Shown here piece after piece: positions 1-10,139 of a DNA stretch of 64,000 nt. Under the pieces are notes generated by a model that ran no database searches, was not told the DNA's origin, and saw only the letters and a list, made by a program, of their open reading frames with translations. Position numbers and translations under genes: made by a program. How positions within the stretch are numbered: position 1 is the stretch's first letter; every line of letters starts with the position of its first letter. This stretch comes from Steromphala cineraria (taxonomy: Eukaryota; Mollusca; Gastropoda; Trochida; Trochidae). The stretch lies in the NCBI GenBank assembly GCA_916613615.1, contig OU744737.1:3616001-3680000 (forward strand). Reading direction: 5' to 3'.

Positions 1-1024
1 TTGGTGACCCTGTGACCCCAAATAGGGTCACAGGGGTCACAACCTTAAAAATCTATTTTCATCTTCTTCTCCAGTTCCAAAAGGTCTAGAGAGTTGAAAG
101 TGATATGTGCAGACTCCTTGGACAATGGGGATTCTAATTTGTAACTTTGGTGAACATGTGACCCCAAATAGGGTCACAGGGGTCACAACCTTAAAAACCT
201 ATTTTCATCTTCTTCTCCAGTACTAAAAGGACTATAGAGTTGAAAATGATATGTGCAGACTCCTTGGCCAATCGGGATTCTTAATTGTAGATTTCGTGAC
301 TTTATGACCCCAAATAGGGTCACAGGGGTCACAACCTTAAAAACCAATTCTCATCTTCTTCTCCAGTTCCAAAAGGTCTAGAGAGTTAATATTGATATGT
401 GCAGACTCCTTGGACAATGGGGATTCTAATTTGTAACTTTGTTGACCCTGTGACCCCAAATAGGGTCACAGGGGTCACAACCTTAAAAAAGAAATTTCAT
501 CTTCTTCTCCAGTTCCAAAAGGTCTAGAGAGTTGAAAGTGATATGTGCAGACTCCTTGGCCAATGGGGATTCTAAATTGTAGATTTCGTGACCCCATGAC
601 CCCAAATAGGGTCACAGGGGTCACAACCGTAAAAACTTATTTTCATCATCATCTTTAGCTCCTAAAGGTCTCTTGAGCTGAAAGACTGCATGTAGACTCC
701 TTGGCCAATGGGGATTCTAAACTGTAGGTTTTGTGACCCCATGACCCCAAATAGGGTCACAGGGGTCACAATCTTACAAACCTATTTTTCTCCATTAGAT
801 GACAGTCTATGGCAAATTTATTTATCCTTGGATGTTTTAGTGAGGACTTCTTTCACTGTCTGATATTGGCGATCTAGAAAGTGTTAATAATAATACATTT
901 GTTTTGTAATTTGTTTATAGGTTTTGTTGCAATAGGTAACATCAGTTTCATTTTTAGCTCATCTTGCCTGTATAAAGCAAACTTGATATGATGCCTGATG
1001 AGCTACAGAGCCAATGGCTCTATT
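1..1024 (+). mobile_element. Pearl/HINE-like non-autonomous element, 5' end cut by window
   Basis: Seen: about 5.5 tandem monomers of roughly 146 bp (1 to about 790), each starting near a TGACCC..GGGTCA hairpin. A unique tail (about 790-990) follows, then the subterminal motif CCTGATGAGCTA (994-1005) and the terminal palindrome AGAGCCAATGGCTCT (1007-1021). The copy at 4922-6279 is complete and shows the matching 5' inverted motif TAGCTCATCAGG, so this one is truncated only by the window edge. Known: a tandem-repeat core with subterminal inverted repeats and a 3' hairpin is the architecture of Helentron-associated elements, including bivalve 'pearl' elements. Family assignment is inferred from structure; no transposase is encoded. 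Confidence 0.72.
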
Positions 1025-1945
1025 TTTATATGATATTTCCAAGACTTGAGGCAGAACTGTAATTGCAATTCTTTACTGATAGTATGATTGAGAAACAGTT
1101 GTCTGTAATAGCGACAGTAGCACATTTTTGAAATTTTGTTTCTTCAAAGTTTCTCCCAATGAATAACAGGTCATGCACAAAATTATCTTCAGAGGGAAAA
1201 ACGTGAATACTTAACAGTGTTACTCATATTATCACTTATAATCTCAAACTTATGTCAGGCATTTGAATGAGATATATCATCTGTATTTCATTGAAAACGT
1301 CGTGCTGCATCTTTAAACTTGAATTTTAAGTTGAGTTATAATGAAATAAATTTTTATGTGGATTTCTGAGTTTTCCTTTGACATTTTCATTACTGAAATA
1401 TTACAGTCAATACTTCTTTGTCATACATTATCCATGTAATTTGTCGGATGTGACCCCATACAATATCATTTAAATGAGATCTAACATCGGCCAAAATTTT
1501 GATATAGCCAGGTAGATCCATCATTGATCTTAAAATACACATCTGAAGTTGGTATTGAAACTTGAATGAAATGCTTGATCTTATCTCAATGAGATTTATG
1601 ATGTAATGTGAAGGCAATGGAGCTGAGTTTCTTATAAGAAACATCTGCCTGTGACAGTGTTTAGTTAATGATGATAATTATTTAAAATCAACCAATTTCA
1701 TATTTGGTACTTTTCGCTTTTGGACCCCTATTCCAATTTTGACAGAATACCAAATTTTGAGGACGCCAGACTTTGATGAAAAGAGTTTTTATTCTGGCAG
1801 AATCCACAAAATTGTATATTTACAGATATTGTTTTCAAACCTATGAGAACGAGCTCCGTGTAGTAACACCTTCAAGAAAAGAAAACGTCTTGGAGCCGAC
1901 TAGACCGTATAAACTATGGTTCGCAAGTTCCAGCTGTTGCTCTCT
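1025..1945. other. AT-rich spacer, nothing recognised
   Basis: No coding pattern, RNA gene or clear repeat is visible. Short open frames on both strands have unremarkable composition and no recognisable domain. Confidence 0.5.
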
Positions 1946-2066
1946 GGTTTCACTGCAATGCATTGTCACAATTGTGTTACGTCTTTCTCCCTGCAATATT
2001 ACTTGTAGCTGTGATGTAAGTGAAATACTCTTGAAAGTGGCGCTGAACTCCAAATCATCCTGCAGG
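1946..2066 (+). mobile_element. SINE-like 3' region, copy 1
   Basis: This stretch matches 17509-17623 along its length: a ggtttcac start, the shared core CTTTCTCCCTGCAAT, then a CTTGAAAG..gcg..aaactccaaatcat type ending. A block followed by this ending is typical of the 3' part of molluscan SINEs. The 5' tRNA-like head is not convincing here. A 101-aa open frame across 1773-2078 is probably an accident of this repeat. Confidence 0.4.
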
Positions 2067-2108
2067 ATTAGACAGTAAAAGCTATTGTGTCTTACATACG
2101 TTCCTGCC

Positions 2109-2394
2109 TTAGAGCGGCAGTAGTATGTTTTTATGGGGAATATAAAGTGATGTCCGGAAAATGAAAATAAATGGTTACAGTTGAAGGAAAATGTCTTAAG
2201 ACTAAATTAAGCAGTAAAAAAGTAAATAAATTCAGACATGGTTTAAGTGATCACACAAAAATGGTCACCAATGGACTTTATATGATTTCTGACTATGGAT
2301 GATTTGTTTGAGTAATAAGATTATTGACACCATAAAAATAATAGATTTAGCATTAACGTACAATTGTCAGTGCAAAAAAGGGGTACTGCCTTTA
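2109..2394 (-). mobile_element. MITE, GGGGCAGTAGCACG family, copy A (reverse)
   Basis: Read on the minus strand this is the same element as at 2425-2785. The left edge TTAGAGCGGCAGTAGTATG is the inverted form of the family 3' end, followed by the inverse of its CCGACATCACCTTATATTCCC block. The right edge is a degraded GGGGTACTGCC TIR. It is diverged and internally shortened, has no coding capacity, and lies only 30 bp from copy B in opposite orientation. Confidence 0.65.
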
Positions 2395-2424
2395 GAGACA
2401 TATATAAATTCATGCAAGTTAGCA

Positions 2425-2785
2425 TTAAAGGTGCAGTACCACAACTTTTTATAATTTTATATTTTAAATTTTTCACTGATAATTGAAGGTTAATGTTTAA
2501 TGTATTATTTTGACATTGTCAATAATCTCATTACACAAGTCAATCATCCCTAGTCAGAGGACAAACTATAAAGATTCACATAAAATCCATTGGTGGCCAT
2601 TTTTTGTGAACACCTTTAATTCATTTTGTGTAACAAAAAGGAATCGCTTGGCTAAACTTTACGTATACTTGGAGTATTACTGCTCCATTTAGTTCAAATG
2701 CATCGTTTTTCAATTCGAACCATTAAGTTTCATTTTCCCGACATCACCTTATATTCCCACAAAAAACGTGCTACTGCCCCTTTAA
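2425..2785 (+). mobile_element. MITE, GGGGCAGTAGCACG family, copy B
   Basis: About 360 bp with terminal inverted repeats: left TTAAAGGTGCAGTACCAC and right AACGTGCTACTGCCCCTTTAA. Both ends finish in TTAA, so a TTAA (or TA) target preference is possible. The body includes a CCATTGGTGGCCATTTTT block shared with copies C, D and E. There is no ORF of note, as expected for a non-autonomous DNA element. Confidence 0.75.
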
Positions 2786-3454
2786 TACCAAGCTGAAAAA
2801 AAGACAGGGCCACTCCTTTTTGAAAAGGGCACAATGACTTGCAAAACGGCACCTACAGACAAGTTAATTTTGAGTCACTCTTCAAGCGAAAATGGTAAAA
2901 TATAAAATATATGTGGCTGCTAATATAACTTATTTCATAAATAAGCCCTACACTGGCAATTGACACTGACATTTACTGGCAATTTGATGATTGTTTAAGA
3001 CTTTCACTATAATATTTCTAAAATACTATAAACAACACAACTCTAGCTGTCTTAAATTAGAGTAACTAGTCATAATAAATATATACAATTTCAGTACTGC
3101 CACATTTTCATTAATAAATGTTGTGTTTTACCAAATATAAGGGCAAATGATGGGATCATTGAGCTGTGTCCACCAATCAACACTCGGTATTGTTATTGTT
3201 CCTGTAGCTAGATTAACATGGGGTCAGCAAACCATGCATGCTGTTTAAACAAAGGGTTAATCCATTCTTGTCTTAAATTTCTTTTTATATTCTTAACATG
3301 AAACAATACTGTAACTTTGTAAAGTATCTAATCATATATCTGAATTTATGGAAAAGGTATATTTAAATGTTTGGCTCTGCGCCCTGCGAAATATGCCTAA
3401 GGTAAACGCTATATACTATTTTTATTTTGACCCCTTTTGTTTTTTGTACTTGTA
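2786..3454. other. AT-rich spacer, nothing recognised
   Basis: No gene, RNA or repeat structure is apparent. The stretch lies between a MITE and an old tRNA-like fragment. Confidence 0.45.
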
Positions 3455-3520
3455 ATGTTGAGTCCCTTAAGGGATTCGAACCCGACCAGACACCCATCAC
3501 TAAGTGACCTTGACATTGAT
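3455..3520 (-). mobile_element. tRNA-derived SINE fragment (B-box like), minus strand
   Basis: On the minus strand a perfect pol III B box, GGTTCGAATCC, is embedded in GGTCGGGTTCGAATCCC (plus positions about 3471-3487), with a possible A-box-like TAGTGATGGG upstream. No cloverleaf can be completed, so a functional tRNA is unlikely. A decayed SINE head is the best reading. Confidence 0.35.
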
Positions 3521-3533
3521 CTAAAGAGTTGGC

Positions 3534-4078
3534 TTTTATTTGCTCATCTGGCCTGTAAGGTCTGATGGGCTTATGGCATGGAATGGTGGAATTTCGACTT
3601 CTTCTCCAGAACCATAAGGCCTAGATAGCTGACACTTTGTGCACAGTCTCCTTGGCTAGTGAAGATAATAAATTGGAGCTTTTGAGGCCCTGTGACCCAT
3701 AATAAGGGACACAGGGGCCACGCCCTTAAAACCTATTTTCATCTTCTTCTCCAGAAGAATAAAGCCTAGAAAGCTGAAACCTTGTGTACATACTCCTTGA
3801 ATAGTGAGGAATATAATTCATAGCTTATATGGCCCTGTGACCCCTAAAAAGGGTCACAGGGGCCACACTCTTTAAACCTATTTTCTTCTTTTTCTCCAGA
3901 AGCTTGAGGCATAGACAGCTGAAACCTTATCTACAGACTCCTAAGTTAGATAAGTAGGATTCTAAATTGAACATTTGGTGACCAAGTGGACCCTACTAAA
4001 GGGACAACCACATTTGCCACACCCTAAAGCAATATTGACATAAAGCCTAATGAGCTACAGAGCCAATGGCTCTATTTT
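3534..4078 (+). mobile_element. Pearl/HINE-like element, short diverged copy
   Basis: The 5' end resembles the family start (TGCTCATCTGGCCTG, then GATGGGCTTATGGCATGG). The core has only about three diverged ~146-bp monomers, still with the GTGACCC..GGGTCACAGGGG hairpin. The 3' end is CCTAATGAGCTA followed by the invariant palindrome AGAGCCAATGGCTCT (4059-4073). Divergence from the elements at 1-1024 and 4922-6279 suggests an older subfamily insertion. Confidence 0.7.
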
Positions 4079-4119
4079 ATAGGAACCTTGTAGATTTTTA
4101 GGTTGATACTAGAAAGGGG

Positions 4120-4310
4120 AGAGAAACACAGCCCGGTGCCTTTGTTTGGTCTATGGCGCAAACGACCAGGGTTCAAATCCTAAAAGAGACTCGAAACACC
4201 TGGGTGTCATACTGTGCTGTTTTTTTCCCCTGATAAGGCACTTTATTCTCCTTCACTCAGTTCAACAAGCTGTAAAATCGGTTACTGACGGAACTACATG
4301 TTCGTGCTAA
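4120..4310 (+). mobile_element. Decayed tRNA-derived SINE
   Basis: A pol III B box, GGTTCAAATCC (4170-4180), lies in a tRNA-like context (gaccaGGGTTCAAATCCta). About 40-100 bp later comes a GATAAGGCACTTTATTC..CACTCAGTTC..AGCTGTAAAATCGGTTAC stretch. This resembles the central block (CACCCAGC..AAATGGGTACC) also present in the SINE at 25190-25508. There is no clear poly-A or simple tail, so it is an old copy. Confidence 0.5.
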
Positions 4311-4921
4311 TTGCTTGTATGCTTACTCGATTCTTCAGGGTAATTATGTAGTTTGCACTTTGAGCAGGTTATTAGTACCTGGGAAAAGTGCACTATTAAT
4401 ATTCTCATTTTGTATTAAAATGTTTCTTTATTATGTTAAAAGGCATAAATAACTAGTGTCTGTTTCATCATTTAAGTTGTTACGAATGAAGCAAGAAACG
4501 TTTTTAAATTATTTGATATAAACTTTGCACTTTTTAGAAATATTTTATAACTTTGATTGTCTCTCCACACTTGTTGTTTGTCTGTGAGACCACTTCACTT
4601 CCCCTTTATAAACGTGCTTACCGTCCTCGAGTGAGAAAACATAGCATTGCTGATAACAGCAAGAATAAGGGACTCTAACATGACTCTTTTTATTGTACTT
4701 TCTGTCACCAATGTGCTTGTATAGATGAAAATGTGTCAAAGCGGCAGTAGCTCAATTTTAGTAACAAACGAAAACGAAAAAGTAAGAATTATCAGCTGCA
4801 AGTCAAAGATATTGAATAATGCATCAATAAAACGAATGTACTTTATTTGGTTACCCTATGGACATCCATTTTCTAATCCAAAATGAGTAAAAGGTGTTTA
4901 CACAGAAATGGCCAACATTGA
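4311..4921. other. Spacer; one unassigned minus-strand open frame
   Basis: Mostly AT-rich. A 64-codon minus-strand frame (4545-4739) has a cysteine-containing, gene-like composition, but I recognise no family and see no convincing splice context. It is not called as a gene. Confidence 0.4.
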
Positions 4922-6279
4922 TTTTTAGCTCATCAGGACTGAAAGTCCAGATGGGCTTATGGCATGGCCCGTCGTCCGGCGTCCGTCCGTCCGTCGTCCG
5001 TCCGTCGTCCGTCATCCGTCAGTAAACTTTTGACACTTTCGACTTCTCCTCATGAACCATACACATTAGAGAGCTGACATTTTGTGTACAAGTACCTTAG
5101 CATATGGAGATTCTAATTTGTAACTTTGGTGACCCTGTGACCCCAAATAGGGTCACAGGGGTCACAACTTTAAAAACCTATTTTCATCTTCTTCTCCAGT
5201 TCCAGAAGGACTAGAGAGTTAAAAATGATATGTGCAGACTCCTTGGCCAATGGGGATTCTAATTTGTAACTTTGGTGACCCTGTGACCCCAAATAGGGTC
5301 ACAGGGGTCACAATCTTAAATACCTATTTTCATCTTCTTCTTCAGTTCCAAAAGGAGTAGAGAGTTAAAAATTATATGTGCAGACTCCTTGGACAATTGA
5401 GATTCTAATTTGTAACTATGGTGACCCTGTGACCCCAAATAGGGTCACAGGGGTCACAACCTTAAAAACCTATTTTCATCTTCTTCTCCAGTACTAAAAG
5501 GACTATAAAGTTGAAAATGATATGTGCAGACTCCTTGGCCAATCGGGATTCTTAATTGTAGATTTCGTGACCCCATGACACCAAATAGGGTCACAGGGGT
5601 CACAACCTTAAAAACCAATTCTCATCTTCTTCTCCAGTTCCAAAAATTCTAGAGAGTTAATATTGATATGTGCAGACTCCTTGGACAATGGGGATTCTAA
5701 TTTGTAACTTTGTTGACCCTGTGACCCCAAATAGGGTCACAGGGGTCACAACCTTAAAAAACTATTTTCATCTTCTTCTCAAGTTCCAAAAGGTCTAGAG
5801 AGCTGAAATTATATGTGCAGACTCCTTGGCCAATGGGGATTCTAAATTATAGATTTCGTGACCCCATGACCCCAAATAGGGTCACAGGGGTCACAACCTT
5901 TAAAACTTATTTTCATCATCATCTTTAGCTCCTAAAGGTCTATTGAGCTGAAAGACTGCATGTAGACTCCTTGGCCAATTGGGATTCTAAACTGTAGGTT
6001 TTGTGACCCCATGACCCCAAATAGGGTCACAGGGGTCACAATCTTACAAACCTATTTTTCTCCATTAGATGAATTTATTTCTCCTTGGATATTTTAGTGT
6101 GGACTTCTTTCATTGTCTGATATTGGCGATCTAGAAAGTGTTGAATAATAATACATTTGTTTTGTTATTTTTTTATAGGTTTTCTTGCAATAGGTAACAT
6201 CAGTTTCATTTTTAGCTCATCTTGCCTGTATAAAGCAAACTTGATATGATGCCTGATGAGCTACAGAGCCAATGGCTCT
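4922..6279 (+). mobile_element. Pearl/HINE-like element, full-length
   Basis: This is the complete family member in the window. The 5' subterminal motif TAGCTCATCAGG (4926-4937) is followed by a GGACT..AGTCC mini-hairpin and a GTCC/GTCG-rich stretch (about 4967-5025). The core is about six ~146-bp monomers (about 5110-6050). A unique tail leads to the inverted motif CCTGATGAGCTA (6252-6263) and the terminal palindrome AGAGCCAATGGCTCT (6265-6279). It encodes nothing. Monomer variants occur in the same order as in the element at 1-1024, so both descend from one multimeric master copy. The Helentron-associated assignment rests on architecture. Confidence 0.78.
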
Positions 6280-7520
6280 AGTTTTGCTTGTTTTTATTGT
6301 TTCTGTAATAACTATGCATACTCAGCGAATGTCCTTAATATTTTGTGGCAAAGCCATTGGGAAAATTTGGAAGATATGTTTTTCAAATAAACGTTGATAG
6401 TAGCCCATTATTATGTTTGAATGGATCAAAGGTTCGAATATTTGCCATGGTTATATGGTAGACTTTGAAATGTAGATGTGAGTTAAAAAATCTTATCAAT
6501 GTTTTAAATGTATTGTGTTGTCTAAAACAAGTGTTTTAAATAATTCAGTCCTGTGTCAGTCGGGAAAACTTGGTTTGGTAATAATTGACTCTTCCCTGCA
6601 AAGACGGCCTGTGTTTAACGTTGCAAGGGCAACCGGACTAAGACATGATTTACACGTGCACATGTCAATTTCAGATCCCTCACTGTCAGCTTTGTAGAAA
6701 TGAGACAGACTGGAAGAACCTTTAAGACTTGGCTCTATCGTGTTATGAGTTGAACTTTATATTCCTTAACTTTTTCCCTTGCCGTTATCTGTTTTCTTGT
6801 CAAGTTATTTGTTTAATAGTGTTTATCTGTCCAAACTCTAAATACATAGTTGTGCCCCTGTTGGTTTTAAATACAACAATTTACGCTTTGACACTTTAAA
6901 AGACTATTTGATGAAATATTGAATTATCTAAGTTGTTTTAGCCACAAAAGCCAATGTCTTATGAATGTCTTATAACATTTTGGCATGAAGAAATTAGAGT
7001 TGCCTGGCCTCCACACACTTGGTGCAGTGATTGACTGAACTTATCATTATGTTTCTGCAAATAACATTTAAAATAAAATTTAAGAATTAATCACCTTGAT
7101 TAGTAGATTTTAACCTTGCCTATGAAAGTCTTGCACTCGCCTTCCCAAATAGATTCTAAACTATTTAATGAATCGCTGACAAAATCATTTCCTACAAGGC
7201 TGTACAGATTGAAACTGTACAGTTTAGCATATCCATAAGTGATGCACATGTCAACCATTATCATGCAATCCGTTGTCCTATCTTTCCCACAGAACATAAA
7301 TTTAACAGTGAGTCTATGAGGAAACCCAATTAAGCAAGACTCTACATTAACATACATAACCAAATATTGACAGAGTAATATGTAACATTCAACATTCTAT
7401 TAATAGCAGTCAATGAAAAATGTAAAATGTAAAACTACATAAAGTCTTATTCCAAGGGATAATTATATATAAGTTTAAGGAGGATAATGAAAAAATTACA
7501 CCAGGCCCACCATAAAAGAT
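6280..7520. other. AT-rich spacer, nothing recognised
   Basis: No gene family, RNA or repeat is seen. An 87-codon minus-strand frame (7100-7363) has a mixed composition that could be coding, but nothing supports it further. Confidence 0.4.
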
Positions 7521-8058
7521 TACCGTATTTCCTCTAATATAACCCGGGCCTCCATTACAACCCGGGCCTCGAATATAACCCGGGGGGTAAGGGGGTGATG
7601 ACATAAATACAACCCGGGTCTCGAATAGAACCCAGATCTAACATAAAAAATGAATACTCCCTGTTGCAAATTAAGTAACATTCTGTAATATACATTGATA
7701 TTTGATATCCATGTATACAGCTTCTTTCTTATGCATATAGATCAGTAATACGCTCGTTTTGAAAAGAAACACTTGTATATTATGCCGTAAGTATATACTT
7801 CATGGAAACCGTATATTGCAGGGATTGATACGGGTTTTGATAAAAGAATGAATATCAACAGAAATTCCACGAGATATGTAGAACTAGATCAATAATTTTC
7901 TATGAAAACGCCATTCCTAGAAGATTTTGAAACGTCAATTCAGACCTGAAAAAATACAACCCGGCCTCCATTATAACCCGGGCCTCGAATAGAACCCGGG
8001 GGGTAAGGGGGTACTGAACGAAATAGAACCCCGGGGTTGTATTCGAGGAAATACGGTA
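7521..8058. mobile_element. Long-TIR MITE with CCCGGG-rich ends
   Basis: The left end TACCGTATTTCCTCTAATAT runs into CCCGGGCCTC repeats. The right end is the inverse, closing with GAGGAAATACGGTA. Subterminal arms at both ends carry repeated AACCCGGGCCTCGAATA-type units and GGGGGGTAAGGGGGT stretches, so the arms pair over well beyond 30 bp. The middle is unique and AT-rich with no ORF. This is the structure of a foldback-type or MITE element. Confidence 0.65.
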
Positions 8059-9775
8059 CATCGATTTTGGGAGGGAAATTTTTTTATATACATACCAATT
8101 GGCTTGAAGTGACCTACCCCCCCCCCCCCCCCAATATTGTTTAACCAGTCCCTTATAGTAGACTTATGGATAATATTTAGATTACCAGCAGTTATTCCAG
8201 TTTCTTGTTTCTGTCCACAGTTTCAAAGCCACACATAAAAAGGAGTTCTAATCAAATTTACAAAAAAAGAAATATGAAATTTTAAGATATAAATCCTTTC
8301 TGTTCGTAAAGGCCTACAAAGATGATTTTGCAGAAATACAGTTTATATTATTTTATATCTCTTCAATCCTGTGATGTTCAATGATCAAAGATAAGAAATG
8401 ATTTTCACAAATCATGGCACCACTGTTCTCTGTATGAAAAGACCAGAGACCTTTTTTTAACTAGCTGACATATGTGCTAAATCATTGTACTAGACTCGCA
8501 CAATAAAGAAATAAATCTCTTAACGGGAAAACAGGAGTAGGAATAATATAAAATTACACAACCTAATTTGGCTGATTTAGCAGATTTGATATTGGAAACA
8601 ATTAACAACACGTTTAATAGTCACCTCGGTACCCAATCCCTCACGCACGGCGAATAATTAAACCTCATTCCAGCTTCCCTGCATTGCCTACGATAACCTG
8701 ATTGATTTTAAAATAACATAACCAACTGTACTAATTTTACAACACATTGAAAACGTTTTCGATGTTAGACCATGCCATTATAAAATAAGCCAAATTCCTT
8801 ATTACGAGAATGAATGTAATTATGAGTTTGAAATAACTGCGTCTGGACAAAAGTTTTGTGTGACATGAATCGATTTGTTTTTCAAAAATGTTTTAATGAG
8901 GCAAATATCAGTGATGAAGATGTTATAATTAAGACGTCTGTGTTATGGTTTCTAGGGCACAAGTCACATATAAGCCACGCTTTGCACGAGCACATGTCAA
9001 ATTCACTGGGTGTCAACATTGTAGGGAAGGAACAGATTTTAAGAAAGAAATTTGAAAAAAGAGATTTGATTTAGAAATACTCCCAGTCTGTCTGTTTGAA
9101 ATTCAACTGTATTTCATCATTGCTCGTTTATAAGTAAAACAACTTATCTTATCAAATATTGAGAGTGTATAAAGTACTGAGAGTCAAAACGAATATCTGA
9201 GAGAATTCATATGTAATTAAGTTCATTGTCTGTTCGTCCAGACGTTTGTCCGTCCATAATTGTAACGTCTTTCCGTAGCAAAGGCACGAAACTCATCGGT
9301 GATGAGTAATGCTATCCTACTTCTGCAATAAAAACTGACTATTCAACTTCAAAACTTAAAAGACTTGTATAATATTTCAAAACAAAATCAAAGTTTGAAG
9401 TTAACTAAGCTTTGTTTTTGTTTATTTAACCACAATTGTGTCAACCTTTTGAGTTTTATATCTATATATTGGATAGGTGTAAATTGGATTCAATTCGCAG
9501 TTAATGATTTTAAGTTTATCAGATTTTTCTTGGGTTGTTTTATCTCTTGAGTTATAAGTTTTGCTTTATGTCTTTTTAAAAATTCCCCTTCAACATTGAA
9601 TCAACATAATTTCGCAAAAACATGAAATTAAAAATAATTTGTATTATTTGTTATGACATTGATAATACTATCTTTCATTTTTCCTCGTGCTTTATCTTTT
9701 GAAGATTGTCTTATATTTGTTTGCAATTATAAAGAAGTTAGGGGTTTTCATTTACAATTTTTTCTGCAATTTAAT
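8059..9775. other. AT-rich spacer with one poly-C run
   Basis: Contains a 16-nt C homopolymer at 8117-8132. A GTCC-rich scrap near 9230-9255 recalls pearl element 5' ends. A 72-codon plus-strand frame (8856-9074) has no recognisable domain. Confidence 0.45.
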
Positions 9776-10036
9776 AAGGATTTACATTGAGAGTTTTCTT
9801 TCAGTAATATATTAAGGGCTTGCATTGAGATTTTTCTGTCAGTAATGTTTAAGGGCTTGCATTGAGAGTTTTCTTTTAGCAATGTTTTAAAGGTTTGCAT
9901 TGAGAGTTTACTTTCAACAATTCTAAAGGGTTTGCATTGAAAGTTTTCTTTCAACCATGTTTAAGGGTTTGCATTGAGAGTTTTCTTTCAACAATGTTTA
10001 AGGGTTTGCATTGAAAGTTTTCTTTCAGCGTTGTTG
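9776..10036. repeat. Minisatellite, ~37-bp unit, about 7 copies
   Basis: Seven imperfect units of 36-38 bp, each containing AAGGGTTTGCATTGAGAG or a close variant followed by TTTTCTTTCA. On the minus strand each unit reads TTGAAAGAAAACTTTC or TTGAAAGAAAACTCTC. The array begins about 26 bp beyond the purine-rich element of the SET gene 3' end and lies downstream of that gene. The open frame across it is a repeat shadow. Confidence 0.9.
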
Positions 10037-10061
10037 ATTATTGGAATGTAGCATTGAATCC

Positions 10062-10076
10062 AGTTATCTTTTTTGC
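10062..10076 (-). promoter_or_regulatory. Histone downstream element-like purine tract
   Basis: The minus strand reads GCAAAAAAGATAACT, about 9 nt after the histone-type stem-loop. Its core CAAAAAAGA differs at one base from the sea-urchin-type histone downstream element CAAGAAAGA, which pairs with U7 snRNA. Position and strand fit histone pre-mRNA processing; function is inferred. Confidence 0.6.
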
Positions 10077-10084
10077 GAGTTGTT

Positions 10085-10100
10085 GGCCCTGAAAAGGGCC
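10085..10100 (-). terminator. Replication-dependent histone-type 3' stem-loop
   Basis: The minus strand reads GGCCCTTTTCAGGGCC: a perfect 6-bp stem (GGCCCT/AGGGCC) with a TTTC loop. This matches the metazoan histone mRNA consensus GGCYCT-TTTC-AGRGCC exactly. It starts 39 nt after the TGA of the SET ORF, on the same strand, and is followed by AACAAC and a purine-rich element. No AATAAA is seen between the stop codon and this site. In histone mRNAs this structure binds SLBP and replaces polyadenylation. Confidence 0.88.
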
Positions 10101-10139
10101 GGGGTTGTCGAAGCAAGCTAGCCTGTGGTCTGCAGCTTC

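Noticed and set aside
3471..4180. tRNA genes suggested by perfect B boxes at 3472-3482 (minus) and 4170-4180 (plus)
   Set aside because: No complete cloverleaf or acceptor stem can be drawn; both are followed by SINE-like or decayed sequence.
7100..7363. 87-codon minus-strand frame
   Set aside because: No recognisable family, no splice or promoter evidence; length is within chance for this composition.
9748..9954. 68-codon minus-strand frame with repeated KENSQCK units
   Set aside because: Translation of the 37-bp minisatellite.
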